Shown piece after piece: positions 9,308 through 19,800 of a stretch of DNA of 40,425 nt (the first letter of the stretch is position 1; each line of letters begins with the position of its first letter). The stretch lies in contig RPFO01001365.1 of NCBI GenBank assembly GCA_009746045.1, positions 1 to 40,425 of the forward strand. Direction: 5' to 3'. The notes beneath the pieces are model-generated. The model made no database searches. It was not told the origin of the DNA and saw only the letters and a list, made by a program, of their open reading frames with translations. A program made the position numbers and the translations under genes. This DNA is from Mesostigma viride (lineage: Eukaryota; Streptophyta; Mesostigmatophyceae; Mesostigmatales; Mesostigmataceae).

Positions 9308-10391
9308 TCACTTGGAGGGGATGAACTGCCAGTTGAGCTTCTTGCAAATGTTCTTCCAAATCTCATCCTGATCCCACAACTTCTCCTTGCTCTTCAGGAG
9401 GGGGAAGTGGGACAGGAACTCGTCGTATTCCAGTAGCTGGCACATCTTGTGGATGCAGTACGAGTAGTTGAGGAAGTTCTTGCGCCCCTTTGGCACAACC
9501 TGCTCGAAGGGCTCCTGCACGAGGCGGAACATGGTCCTCAGTTTGTCCTCCTGCACCTGGGTCATGGTGGGCGGAGGGGTGCCGCTGAACATGTGGGTGA
9601 TCTGGACGGAGTGCTCGAAGTACTTGGATAGCCGAAGCTTGCGAAGGAACTTGCGCACTATGCTCGGGGTCAGCGCGCTGGTGTCCGCTATCCTTGCCTT
9701 CTTGAACTCGGTGGCGAGGCTGTCGATAACCTCTTGCGGGATGGAGGACTTCTCCCTCGCGTGGAACTGTGACAGCGTCTCGTTGAAGTGGTTGATCCGC
9801 TTGTAGCAGTAGTCGGTGACGCACACGGGGGTGCCGTAGGGCACGTTCCTTTCCGAGTCATTGCACATCTCGGACGTGAGGCCGCACGCCGAGCACAAGA
9901 GCAGCGCCTCTCGCGAGTTCTCCACCATGTTGGTGTTGCACGCGGGGCAGAAGCCGTACAGGGCCGGCTCGTCTGTCACCTGTGCCGTGCCCGTCGGTAC
10001 GTTGAGGAAGGGTACTTTTGCACCACTCGGATGAACTCGCGGAATATCTCGCCCCTGTTTGTCGCTGTCTTTTTTCCACCAGGGGGGTCGGTCTTGTTGC
10101 GCTTCTTGGCCCCGGCGCCGTCGAACGTGTCCTTGTACTTCCTGTACGTGGGCAGGATGTCCAGGAGGAACTCGTCATACTCCCCCCCTCCACCTTGGCT
10201 ATGGTGCTTCTAAGGGCCCGCGCGGCCAACCTGGCCTTCATTTTGGCGTCCCAATCTTGTGTCGACTGCGCTTCCCGTTCGAGTTTATCGGCCTCCTCTT
10301 TCCATTGACCGAGATTCTGTTGCCTACTCTGCAGGGTGTCGATGCATTGCTGCATGACGGCCTCCACGGTGTAGTGAGTGACACCGGACAT
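9308..10391 (-). CDS. VLTF3-like late transcription factor, two frame breaks
   Basis: Relative of the poxvirus late transcription factor 3 (A2L family), a zinc-binding activator of late genes found across NCLDVs. The diagnostic half is intact: a zinc ribbon CPAC ... LCSACG, then CYKRINHFNETLSQFHA, KFLRKLRLSKYFEH, NFLNYSYCIHKMCQLL, and FPLLKSKEKLWDQDEIWKN ending WQFIPSK. The N-terminal third, a helical region from ATG 10391 (MSGVTHYTVEAV), lies in other frames and joins through a C7 run at 10182-10188 and an A/T run near 10016-10019. Total about 360 residues, normal for the family. Together with the VLTF2-like gene at 24316 it implies a dedicated late-promoter machinery. Confidence 0.93.
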
Positions 10392-10524
10392 CGCGTCCGG
10401 CACGTCCTACGATACACAGACAAAAAAAAAGCTGGATGCGTTCCCCAACGGGGGGTGAGGGTGTGCGCTTATAACACGGGATAAATTATCCAGGCTTAGT
10501 TCATACACGGTCACACACACAACA

Positions 10525-10885
10525 TGGAAACTCCCAGCCAGCTGTCCAGGAAAACGCGGCGCCCGTTGTGGAAAAAAACAAGAAGCGGAAGGGGGTGACG
10601 GGCCCCGTGTCCGCGGAGTCTGACGCAAGCAAAGTGACCGAGTCCAGCCGCCCCCACGTCATGAGTTCGTCCGTGCCCGACATGAGCGTGGGGGACGTGA
10701 GGAAGTGTCTCAATCAGATCAGGAGGAAGGGGACCGCCATCCAAACCCAGCACCTGCTTTTTAATGACATGACGGCGGGAGACTTTGCGCTGAAATACGT
10801 GCTCGGAAACAACAATTCAAAGAAGGGCGGCGGCATTGTTGCCGAGGATATGTCCGATCAGGCACCCGTTGCGGTTGCCGAGTGA
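10525..10885 (+). CDS. Hypothetical basic/Ser-rich protein, about 120 aa, one frame break
   Basis: A Lys-rich N-terminal patch (EKNKKRKG) resembling a nuclear localisation signal is followed by a Ser/Val stretch and a helical segment VGDVRKCLNQIRRKGTAIQT. The only ATG upstream (10525, METPSQL) is one frame away, with the slip near 10535-10548; otherwise translation would need the GTG at 10568. The tail is acidic. Family not recognised. It sits between divergent VLTF3 and convergent 10915 genes; an AATAAA-like element follows the stop at about 10899. Confidence 0.5.
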
Positions 10886-10914
10886 TTTATTCATCTAATA
10901 ATAAAATGACAAAC

Positions 10915-11484
10915 TTATCCAGCATTCATGTAACTCTCCAACATTGTGACGTAGGAATTGGCATCCCCGCGAGGGTAATGCCTGGTAATTGAAAATACAA
11001 GGTCATTGCTTTCATCGGTCCTGGATACCATATCCAGCACGAAGCCATGAAACATGCAGAAGGACTGGGCGTCGTTAAACGTGAACGCCTGGATGCTCAT
11101 TTGATGAATCGCCTCTTCGTCCTCTGTCACGTCAGGGTCTGATAACCTGTGAAATATGCAATCCTCCACCTTGTCGTCATCCAAACTGTATTCGGACATC
11201 CTGTCATTCTTGTCATCCTCCCACAGCACCTGGGACATTGTTGCGGCGGTGTCGAGCTCTTCAAACGCAATTATGTGAGTCATGGGGCGAATAAGCCCGC
11301 TCAATTTCCTGTCCCTCTCAAGCGTGTGGATCCCAAACAGTCTCGGGTAAGGTTGCTGTTTTCCCACTATGAAAACGGTACGGTCCCACATTCCTCTTGG
11401 CGGCGGTTCGTTTAATGCACAGATGGCCAGGCGGGGGGTAGGGCGGCGACGGTGAGCATTATTTTGGCACTCAGTGTGTGTCAT
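10915..11484 (-). CDS. Hypothetical protein, 189 aa
   Basis: Intact frame from ATG 11484 with an AT-rich leader (TAAAATAAAAAAATAG). The middle is strongly acidic (EYSLDDDKVEDC, DPDVTEDEEAIHQ), flanked by hydrophobic beta-type segments (RTVFIVGKQQ, AQSFCMFHGFVLDMV). No transmembrane helix and no known motif. It is divergent from the activator-like gene at 12160, with AGATCT island B between them. Third-position GC is lower than in the core genes, so it may be a more recently acquired or fast-evolving gene. Confidence 0.6.
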   Translation of the reverse strand: MTHTECQNNAHRRRPTPRLAICALNEPPPRGMWDRTVFIVGKQQPYPRLFGIHTLERDRKLSGLIRPMTHIIAFEELDTAATMSQVLWEDDKNDRMSEYSLDDDKVEDCIFHRLSDPDVTEDEEAIHQMSIQAFTFNDAQSFCMFHGFVLDMVSRTDESNDLVFSITRHYPRGDANSYVTMLESYMNAG

Positions 11485-11559
11485 AATACCACTATTTTTT
11501 TATTTTACACGCCCGACGCGCAGGGGGGGCAGTGTTCAAATTTGAAAAATGGGCTGACT

Positions 11560-11850
11560 CAGCACAAAATTGGGCCATATCTGCACAAAATCCAGGACAG
11601 AATCTGAACAGAATCTTACCATATCCTGCATTGTCAGACCACCTGGCAGTTACAAATCTGACAGATATCTCTGACAGTCACCAAATCTGGTCAGAATCTG
11701 ACGAGATCTTTGAAATCGCACGGTTCAGACCACCTGGCAGTTACAAATCTGACAGAGATCTATGAACAGTCACAGAATCTTGTCAGAATCTGACTATATG
11801 TTTGAAAGTGTCTTGTCAGACCATGGCAGTATCAGATCTTCCAAGGATCA
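11560..11850. repeat. AGATCT/TCTGACAG island B with a 91-bp direct repeat
   Basis: Part of a 675-bp gene-free spacer (11485-12159). It contains two near-identical segments beginning CAGACCACCTGGCAGTTACA at 11635 and 11726, each followed by an AAATCTGACAG-A-ATCT core and then CAGTCAC and TCAGAATCTGAC motifs. Further AGATCT words occur at about 11703, 11757, 11837 and 11968. The motif vocabulary matches the other three islands. The remaining spacer (11851-12086) carries no convincing gene. Confidence 0.65.
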
Positions 11851-12086
11851 CGACATTTTTGCACGGTCCTGATCATCCAGGATAAAAAGAGAAGCTTCCT
11901 GTCTGTCCGTTTTGTCGTTTTCTGACGCGTAAAAAGCGTCTCTTCGCCCTATGGGAGTTTATAAGCCACCCACCAAAGATCTTAGAGATTTAGGAAATAT
12001 TGCTGACTGTGCACCCCCCTGAAATTGGTCCCGGTCGGGGGTAAACAAATACACCCCTTCACAAGTTCTGTTCCGCCAGAAAGTTG

Positions 12087-12095
12087 CATAAAAGG
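12087..12095 (+). promoter_or_regulatory. TATA-like element for the activator gene
   Basis: CATAAAAGG stands alone in a GC-richer stretch about 73 bp upstream of the ATG at 12160. A transcription start some 25-30 bp downstream would leave a short leader rich in CTCTCAC repeats. Inferred from sequence and position; a related TTAAAAGG occurs upstream of the RING gene. Confidence 0.4.
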
Positions 12096-12159
12096 GGTCC
12101 TACCACGCGAAAAACACTCTCTCACTTCACAAACCACCCAAAAGCTCTGCAGACAGGCT

Positions 12160-13245
12160 ATGGAGACTTCAGACTTCATGGAGCACGTGGGGGTGGCTGG
12201 TGGGGTCCATATCTGGCGTCCGAAAGCCTGGATTTCCAACGCCCAAAAGCCTGGCAACATCCAGGTGTTGGGGGGCAATAAGGTTTGTCTGCAGACCCTG
12301 CTCAGGGTGTTTGCAAACGACAGCACCATCAACCACACCAAGTTCTCCAACAGCACCGAGGGGAAGAGGCTGGCCAACGCCTTCAAACAAGTGAAGGGGG
12401 TTTACCCCATCAACGCCGATGGGAGCATCGACATTGAATTCGCTGTTCACGCCATCAAGTGGGCGTGTCCCATTCTGGCCATCACCGGTGTTCCCCCGCC
12501 GGCAGAGTGTCCACAGGAGACCAAAATTGCTACAGGGCTGGCTCTCAGCATCGGTAAAGTGATCAAGAAACTCAGGGCTGATATTGACACCCTTTTCAAC
12601 GAGTGCAAAGACTTTGTAAAGACTTCCTCTGACAAGTGCACCCAGGAGTCCACATTGGCTCTGGAGCGGGTCAACAGTCTTTATACGTTCCTGAAAGACG
12701 CCAGGCCTGGCACGCAGATTGTTGCCTTTTTGGCGAGACAGAGCACGGAGATCTCCTATGAAGTTTATCAGAAGAGCGTGGATGCGAGCGTCGGGGCAAT
12801 GCTAGGGGATTTGATTTTGCGCAGGGAGACCGCCTTCAAGCAGATCAACGAGATCTGCGCCGACTACCTCAAGAAGCATTCACCGAGCGAGGAGGAGAGC
12901 GGACCAGGGATGAGTACTGGACCCGACTTGAGGAGTGCCAAGAGGACGCGCGTCGACGAACCTGTTACGGACACTCCTCCTCTGTTCCAAGCCCCCATCG
13001 CACCGTCTGCTTCTTCCGCGGAGACTGCTACATCATCGACCGTGCATTACGACTTTCCGATACCTTCTTTGGACACCACCCCCGCATTCAACGCCCCTGT
13101 ATCCAACGCGGGCGACTCTGTTCTTCCTCCCCACACGTCCACGGAAGGCGGCCTAGATGACTGGTTTAACAATATGTCTCCCTTGGACACGAGCGATGTT
13201 AACTGGGACGACTTGGGACTGAAAGGTTTTGCCGCGACTGCCTGA
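12160..13245 (+). CDS. Putative transcription activator with acidic C-terminus
   Basis: 361 residues, intact. The N-terminal 240 residues form a mixed domain (QVLGGNKVCLQTLLRVFAND, then long helices) that could bind DNA or a partner; I do not recognise its family. A basic patch SAKRTRVDEP near residue 257 resembles a nuclear localisation signal. The last 100 residues are Ser/Thr/Pro-rich and end in a Trp/Phe-Asp pattern, LDDWFNNMSP and VNWDDLGLKGF, which resembles acidic transactivation domains of the VP16/p53 kind. ATG 12160 is preferred over an in-frame upstream GTG because a TATA-like box precedes it. The gene follows island B. An activator role is inferred from composition. Confidence 0.62.
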   Translation: METSDFMEHVGVAGGVHIWRPKAWISNAQKPGNIQVLGGNKVCLQTLLRVFANDSTINHTKFSNSTEGKRLANAFKQVKGVYPINADGSIDIEFAVHAIKWACPILAITGVPPPAECPQETKIATGLALSIGKVIKKLRADIDTLFNECKDFVKTSSDKCTQESTLALERVNSLYTFLKDARPGTQIVAFLARQSTEISYEVYQKSVDASVGAMLGDLILRRETAFKQINEICADYLKKHSPSEEESGPGMSTGPDLRSAKRTRVDEPVTDTPPLFQAPIAPSASSAETATSSTVHYDFPIPSLDTTPAFNAPVSNAGDSVLPPHTSTEGGLDDWFNNMSPLDTSDVNWDDLGLKGFAATA

Positions 13246-13324
13246 AAGGCGCGGTTGGCACTTTTAAAGTTAGTTTTATGGTTGTTAACGACTCGATGTA
13301 TCGAACTCTGTTTATTGAGAGTAT

Positions 13325-13951
13325 TTAACTTTTAATGGAAGCCTTTATTTGCTTGATGAATTGAATCACGTGCACGTAGACCGTAGGCATCATGAGCGTC
13401 CCCATGGGGTCGTCCTTAAAGTATTCCGCGTTCACATCATACACGTGAACCCCGCGAGGGGCGGCAAGACAGACCATATTGGAAATTTCATCTTCCCTGA
13501 TAGCGTGTCCGCCATTGTGCACGAACACAGCCTTGGCCTTATCTCGCTTGCAATCCAGTAGTCCGAGTGCGTATAGGAAATTGGATTGTCTCGCCACGAC
13601 CAGCGAGCCGTGTAGGGCGAACGGGCTTCCACCACGCCGTCCACCAGCGCCCCTTCCATATGAGCCGCCAACTTCTCCATGATGCGTGTTTCCTGTTGGG
13701 ACGAGTCTGCCTCGCTCCGTGGTGGAAATTGCACGCCCAGACTCTGCATGTAGGTCTTGAACCATTCGAGGAGCGCACGCGCCGGATGAGCGAATCGTGT
13801 TGATCGCAGTAGTCCTCTAGCGTGATGGAGCACTCTCCTCTGTGGGCGAGTCGTCCGTGGCGAGCGACATGATGGCGGACAGGGACGGCATGTCGTTTCG
13901 ACTCTTTATTCCCCACACGTATTCGGGGAGGTCGTCCGTTGTGAAAATCAT
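13325..13951 (-). CDS. Hypothetical protein beside the DNA methyltransferase, about three frame breaks
   Basis: About 205 residues assembled from three frames: a start MIFTTDDLPEYVWGIKS at 13951, a short middle piece ITLEDYCDQHDSLIR, a helical part ending YTARWSWRDNPI, and a C-terminal part with KAVFVHNGGHAIREDEIS and a stop at 13325. Breaks lie near 13825-13840, 13780-13800 and 13575-13590. The many breaks mean this could be a decayed gene rather than only sequencing error. It is divergent from the cytosine methyltransferase with 31 bp between starts, the arrangement seen for restriction-modification partners, but I see no clear nuclease motif. Confidence 0.5.
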
Positions 13952-13982
13952 TTTGTTCTCGTGTTGGTATTATACACGTGCG

Positions 13983-14894
13983 ATGGTGGGGACTTGGAGA
14001 CACATAGACCTGTTCGCCGGGCTGGGCGGGTTCTCGATGGGCTTGAGGAAAGTCCGCAACGTCCAAACGGTGATGGCCGTCGAGATGAACCCGTCCGCTT
14101 GTGACGTGTTTGAAATTCTCAACGGGGAGTCGCCCATCTGCGACAAGATCGAGAACGTGCCCGACCATCTTATACCGAAAGCTGACATCATCACGGCCGG
14201 TTTTCCTTGTCAGAGCTTCAGCAACGCTGGACTCAAGCGGGGTATGAAAGATGTCCGTACCAAGGGCATACGCGACATATTTCGTTTCATCCGCATCGCT
14301 GACCCGACACACGTAATCTTGGAAAACGTGCCAGCGATCATCAACTTCCCCGTGTTCAAGAGGATCTTGCGTGAACTCCGCGGACACGGATTCAACGTGG
14401 ATTACGAGATCATAGGTGCCCACACCCACGCCGGTCTGCGGCAGAAGAGGCGCCGGGTGTTCATTGTGGCGAGCAAGAACCCGCTGTACAGGTTCCCGCC
14501 CCCCCTGTCGTCGCGCACGGACTCGTTCGACTTCAACAAGACGGCGCCACCGGAGTATTACTTGGACCCTGGCTCCAGGTTGTATGGCGTGCTCGCTCAC
14601 GCGGAACCCGGTCGCTTTTATCAGGCCAATTACAGTTTCGAGGCGAAGGATTCGGACGTGGCGTTCACTCAGCGCGCCGCCCAGGGCGCGAACAAGAACG
14701 CGCGCCTCTACATCCGAGACCCCGTCGGTATCAGGACGCTCACCGAGAGCGAGGCTTTCAAGCTGCAAGGGATCCCTACCACGCGCCTAGGCGCGCTCAT
14801 GCGCGAGGTCAGCATCAACAAGATCCTTAAGGCGGTGGGCAACAGCGTGTCTCCCAAGGTCGTCGCGATTGTCGCTGCCTGTTTATTGGGTTGA
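13983..14894 (+). CDS. DNA (cytosine-5) methyltransferase
   Basis: 303 residues, intact; transfers a methyl group from S-adenosylmethionine to C5 of cytosine in a specific DNA site. All core motifs are visible: motif I DLFAGLGGFSMGL (residues 9-21), motif IV GFPCQSFSNAG with catalytic Cys76, motif VI ENVPAI with Glu114, motif VIII QKRRRVFIVA (154-163) and motif X AVGNSVSP near the end. The segment between VIII and IX, which holds the target recognition domain, is short, as in bacterial-type monospecific enzymes. ATG 13983 gives a sensible 8-residue lead before motif I. Target sequence cannot be read from the protein. Role may be self-marking against a nuclease. Confidence 0.96.
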   Translation: MVGTWRHIDLFAGLGGFSMGLRKVRNVQTVMAVEMNPSACDVFEILNGESPICDKIENVPDHLIPKADIITAGFPCQSFSNAGLKRGMKDVRTKGIRDIFRFIRIADPTHVILENVPAIINFPVFKRILRELRGHGFNVDYEIIGAHTHAGLRQKRRRVFIVASKNPLYRFPPPLSSRTDSFDFNKTAPPEYYLDPGSRLYGVLAHAEPGRFYQANYSFEAKDSDVAFTQRAAQGANKNARLYIRDPVGIRTLTESEAFKLQGIPTTRLGALMREVSINKILKAVGNSVSPKVVAIVAACLLG

Positions 14895-14932
14895 TAACAA
14901 AATATGTGTGTCTATCATGTACGACAGCGGCG

Positions 14933-17900
14933 ATGACAGATGCGACATCTCGGGCCATCAACGTTATAGTCGGCCTGTTAAAGCAAGCGATGGATAAGCC
15001 GGAAGGCACGGAGGCGGAAAGAGTGGAGAAGGCGCGCATGTTGAACTCTCTGCTCATGCTCTTTCGATTGCTAAAAGCTCGGTTAGTGGGGTCATCGGAC
15101 CCGCCCCCTCCTGCCACTGGAGGGTGGCGTCCTGCCATCATTGACTACGATGGCGGGTGGCACCCCGGCCCCCCGCGCGATTGCCAGATGTGGGGGGTGG
15201 GGAATACTCATCATATTCGTCCATGGACACCTCTTCCTATCGCCAAGACGGCGGCGGGGGGTCTTTCACTTCTCCAGCTCCCAAGAACAGACAGAAAGAT
15301 ACAGACACCTCTCAGCCACGCGCGTCACAGCCTGTCAAAAAAGCATTAGCACAAGTCGAGACACAAACGGAAACACAAGCTGCGATACCCGCCAATCCCG
15401 AAGATGAGCAGACGTTAGAGGATCGATTAAAACAATTGACAGAAACAACGTATGGGACCCCATCTACGCCTACAAATCCCACCGACACATCGACCGCCAA
15501 GGCCGCACCCCTAGAAAATGCAGATAAAGACACTACGGCAGATGCGCAACAACATCTTAAAAACAAAAAGGACAAAGAGGCGGCCGACCCAAAGCCTACA
15601 GGTGCAGAAGACGAGCCCGACGCAAATCCCACGTCGACTGCCAAGCCCGCACCCCTACAAAGGGCAGATGAAGACACTACGGCTAAAGATGCGCTACAAC
15701 ATCTGAAAAACCAAAATGACAAAGAGGCGGCCGGCCTAAAGCCCACAGGCGCACAAGACGATAAGGCAGATGTCAGTCTGTTACAACATATGTATGACGA
15801 GGGGATTATCAGTTACGGACTCCGCCCCGGCAAGACGAACGAGGCGTACAGGAATAAAAAAGGGTTTATTCCCGGCCAGATCACGGATAATAGGAGGGAA
15901 TTCCTACCGGCAGACGCCTCCGACATTGCAAAAGACTCAAAGGCAGACACTGTCGGTGCACAAAAGCCACCGTTATTGACAAAGGAAGATGTCAGTCTGT
16001 TACAAAAACTATTTGGGTATCGCGACAATGGGGTGATGGGGAGGATTTTCAGGTACGGACTCCAACCCAGCAAGGCGAACGAGGAGTACAGGAATAAAAA
16101 AGGGTTAATTCCCGGCCAGATCACGGATAATAGGAGGGAATTCCTACCGTCTCAAACCGAGATTGACGCTTCAATTCATAAAGACCACGGCGATTTACTT
16201 GCCAGTACAGCTGCAGAAAACGCCGCATCATTGACAACTCCACCAGCGGCACAACCACCGACAACAACAACAGCAGGCGCGCGTGCACAGGTTGAGGGGT
16301 TCACAACCAATGATAAAGACCTAGGCTTGATGGATTTACTGGGCGCAGTTTTAAAAAACAAGTTTGAAAAAGAAACAGCAAACAAAACAGCATTAACACA
16401 AACACAAACACCAGCAAATACAGGACCAGCAGACACACCAACAGGCGCACCAGCAGCACCAGCACCACCAGCAAAAACACCAGCAAATACAGGACCAGCA
16501 AACACATCAACAGGCACACCAGCAGCACCAGCACCACCAGCAAAAACACCAGCAAATACAGGACCAGCAGACACACCAACAGGCGCACCAGCAGCACCAG
16601 CACCACCAGCAAAAACACCAGCAAATACAGGACCAGCAAACACATCAACAGGCACACCAGCAGCACCAGCACCACCAGCAAAAACACCAGCAAATACAGG
16701 ACCAGCAGACACACCAACAGGCACACCAGCAGCACCAGCACCACCAGCAAAAACACCAGCAAAAACAGGACCAGCAAACACACCGACAGGCACACCAGCA
16801 GCACCAGCACCACCAGCAAAAACACCAGCAAATACAGGACCAGCAAACACACCAACAGGCACACCAGCAGCACCTCTCCCGTCTGACCCCAACAGTTGGG
16901 ATCAATCGACTGAAGAAGACCCTGATCCGAAGATGGAAGAGGTGCACAAGATAGAGCGCAAAATGCAGAATTTGCTTAGACGTCCAGATTGGGGGAGTGA
17001 CAAGTTCAAAAAAGATCACGAGGATATCTTGTCGAAATTCAACGAAATTATGGCAACTATTGATTCCGATCAGGCGGGGAAACTGTTTGCCGAAGTAAAA
17101 TCGAGGTATGAAGTACAATACGAAAATAGACGACTGCTTCATGAATTACTGCTTGATCAGGCGCGTAAAAGCGTGGCGGCTCTCGACAAAAAAATTGACA
17201 AAAACGGGCTAGAATGGTCTGGACTAATGGAAACCGCTCAGGCAGCGGTTTCCCAGTTGCCAGAGGGTGAGCAGAAAGAGGGGTTAAGTCTACTCCTGGA
17301 TACCGCGGCGAACACACAACTACAACTACTAATGACACCCTCGGGATCGCCAGTCGCACAACCAGCATCACCGGCGTCACCAGTCTCACAACCAGCAGCA
17401 CCGGCGTCACCAGTCTCACAACCAGGGCCCATAAAGGCACCAGCGAAAAAGGTGCCTGAAAGTGCAAAAGAAAACCCACCAAATGATACACAAGCCCCGG
17501 GTGGAAGGGGTCCAGCTAGTCTAAAGGGCAGCAGTCTTGTGAACGTTAGGACTCGTGTCTCTAAACTTTACAAAGATACAAAAACATTCAAAGGCAATAC
17601 GGCAGATAGTTTGTTGGCGCATGGATTGGCAGACGGGGATCTTAAACTGCCAGAGGGGTATGAGGTGAAAGATAAAACAAATGCCCAAACGGCAGTTGAT
17701 AACTTTTTATTCAGCCTCGGGGAAATTAAAATATTGCAAGTTATAACAGACAGTAAAAATAGACTGATCGGCGTTTATTACAAGGACAAACAGAAGAAGG
17801 GGGGGGGAAGAATACGGTTGGGAACAATTTCCACATCGGGATCGCACACAAACCAAAGATGAGGATAAAAGCAGGGCTACGATGCACGGGCGGCAGAATC

Positions 17901-18013
17901 ATTTACAGCACAAGGTGATGTTCCCGACTATGCCGTCATTCCCCTACGCGATATACGGAGATCAGGTTCCGTATTCCTACATGCAATCAGCAGCGGAGAT
18001 ACCGGTAATGTGA
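14933..18013 (+). CDS. Very long Pro/Thr/Ala-repeat protein with internal duplication, two frame breaks
   Basis: About 1,026 residues. The N-terminus (MTDATSRAINVIVGLLKQ) is helical. A C6 run at 15169-15174 breaks the frame and leads into a Lys/Asp/Thr-rich region. Two copies of a 35-residue unit share DVSLLQ, YGL-P-K and GQITDNRREFLP. Then come seven 23-residue TPANTGPA repeats, a charged helical part (residues 580-700), short SPVSQPA repeats, and a C-terminal globular domain. A G9 run at 17799-17807 probably breaks the frame again; the other frame runs on to 18013 and ends with MQSAAEIPVM, stopping 6 bp from the converging gene. Base composition is visibly richer in A than in flanking genes. 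A virion fibre or tegument-like role is a guess. Confidence 0.68.
16411..16876 (+). repeat. Seven 69-bp tandem repeats encoding TPANTGPA-type units
   Basis: Each unit reads ANTGPA(D/N)T(P/S)TG(A/T)PAAPAPPAKTP. Units 1 and 3 are the D/P/A form and units 2 and 4 the N/S/T form, giving a 138-bp higher-order repeat; units 5-7 are mixed. This indicates expansion by recombination within the gene, and copy number is likely variable between isolates. Confidence 0.9.
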
Positions 18014-18018
18014 TTTCT

Positions 18019-19357
18019 TTATTGATCAATTACATTGCCACTCACGCGGACCAGGAGCTGCTGTATAGCATCTGTAGAGCGCGGGCTACGGGGGGGATGA
18101 CAGGCTCATGGAGTGCAGGGTGTGCATCACGCGGTCGCGGTACACGGGGACCGTCTCCCCCTCCACCATGTCCCTGATGGCGTGCACGAGCATGTACACA
18201 CCCTGAGGGAGCTGGTGCCTCATGCCATCTACGAGGCACCGGACCGCTTGCTGAAACGGGTCCATGCCATCCAAGGGGGCGAGACGCGTGTAATCTGCCA
18301 CAGACGGCGGCGGCGCTTGCACGAGCGGTGGGGGGGGCATTGGCTTGGCCGCGGAGGGTGCGCAGGGTGCGTCACTTTTGCGCAAGAGTCGAATCTCCTC
18401 CATGCTCGTGCGCAACTTATCGATCTCCTTCTCGAGCCTCGCACACTTCTCGTCTCTGAACGCCAGGTCCGTGCGCAAAATCTGGTTCTGAGTGTGTTTG
18501 TCCATCTCCGGTAGCTCCGACGCCTTGACTCTGTCCGCATCGTGCACCCACGCAGGGGTGGACTTCAATGGCAGCGGGGTCTGCGACAGTTTCTCCATCA
18601 GCCTCTTGGACTCGGGGTACAACACTTCCGCCCTGTCCATCTTCTTGGCCAGGTCGTAGAACTCTCGCTTCGCCGTTCCATCCGCGTCATCGAATCGCTT
18701 CAGTGCGCGGGAGTAATTGGACAGTACGTCTTCGCACCACGCGAGGGTGAAGTACAGCTGCACTTTCCTCCTTTCCGCCTCCCTCTTCAACAGGTCGGCG
18801 CCCTTCGCAAAGTGTCGCACGTTGTGATTTTTCGACACCTTGACCTCGGACTTGTGGACGAACGCGTCCGTTCCCAGGAGCTTGAGGAGGTGATTGCACA
18901 TGGCCACGCGCTTCTCTACGCTGTCTGGATGGCACGGGATTGCAAGGACAAACGGCTTGACGAGTTCGAGCGTCACGTGCACTCCTCCACAGGTTCGCGG
19001 CAGGTCGTGAACGACCGCGCCCTTTATCCCGGTGTCCTCGATTTCCGCGTATTGGATACCCTTGAAGCAGGTAGATTCCGTTACGTAAACGCCGATATCC
19101 CTGGTTCGGAACACCACAGACTTGGACTGGGCGTCTATCCTTTTTGTCCGGATGTAAGGTCTGATGGGCCCCAACGGTTGCTCGAACCACTTGTCCACGT
19201 CCACTTCCACATCGGTGGGATCAGGGAGTCTCACAGCCCCTTTATTGTACGATGCGGCATACCTCTCGTGTTCCAGTGCGGCCCTGGCAGCCATGGCCGA
19301 CACGTTATCTCGACTGCGACCTCTCTCCAGATGTCCGACATCCTCGTCCTCTATCAT
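18019..19357 (-). CDS. Hypothetical coiled-coil/Pro-rich protein, probable frame break near the end
   Basis: About 445 residues. An N-terminal acidic stretch is followed by a globular beta/alpha region (VVFRTRDIGVYVTEST, VHVTLELVKPFVLAIP), a charged helical region (residues 190-320) and a Pro-rich linker (PMPPPPLVQAPPPS), then a helical tail. In its present frame it stops at 18086 in a G7 run (18090-18096); reading on in another frame gives SPRSTDAIQQLLVRVSGNV and a stop at 18019, 6 bp from the converging gene end, which looks more natural. ATG 19357 (MIEDEDVG) chosen over upstream in-frame codons. Family not recognised. Confidence 0.62.
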
Positions 19358-19484
19358 GGACACGTGAGAAAGTGCATGTGTGAGCGAGCGAGCGCTCCGA
19401 AATGCGCATGGTGCGTTCTGAGGCGGGAGAAAACTGAATTCAAATGACAGATCCGTTAAAAGACCCAATATGTGACGGGGCAGT

Positions 19485-19680
19485 GCACAGTCACGAGATC
19501 CCGTGCTAGGCGGAATCTCGGGATCTCGAGATCTCGTGCTAAGCGTCTGACGAGATCAGTAACCGTCTGACGCGGATAAAGTTAGATCTCCGTCCAGATC
19601 AGTGACAAGACAGCGAGATCTCTGTCCAAAATATCCAGATCTGTCCAGATCAGTGACAAGGCGAGATCTCTGATGCAGGG
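19485..19680. repeat. AGATCT/GAGATC-rich island C
   Basis: Lies in the 443-bp spacer (19358-19800) between the divergent genes 18019 and 19801. It contains at least ten GATC words, several as AGATCT, including a near-perfect palindrome GGGATCTCGAGATCTCG and two copies of the phrase GATCAGTGACAAG(R)C followed by GAGATCTCTG (about 19597 and 19645). Same vocabulary as the other islands. Nothing else convincing is in the spacer. Confidence 0.65.
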
Positions 19681-19800
19681 TAGCCACATCATCATCTGTG
19701 ACTGGGCCACTGAGATGCATGTGTGTGCCTCTGGATGAATGATTGACAGGCGTGGACAAGGCGATTTTGGGGCGCTGGGCGCTGGGAGTGGCACTCAGCC

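Noticed and set aside
13325-13951. Restriction endonuclease call for the gene beside the methyltransferase
   Set aside because: No clear PD-(D/E)xK, HNH or GIY-YIG motif; kept as hypothetical only.
13539-14768. 409-residue minus-strand open frame
   Set aside because: Antisense to the cytosine methyltransferase, which has every catalytic motif; Arg/His/Val-rich composition marks it as a shadow.
16176-16892. 238-residue minus-strand Gly/Val/Ala repeat protein
   Set aside because: Mirror of the tandem repeats coding on the plus strand; no independent start or promoter.
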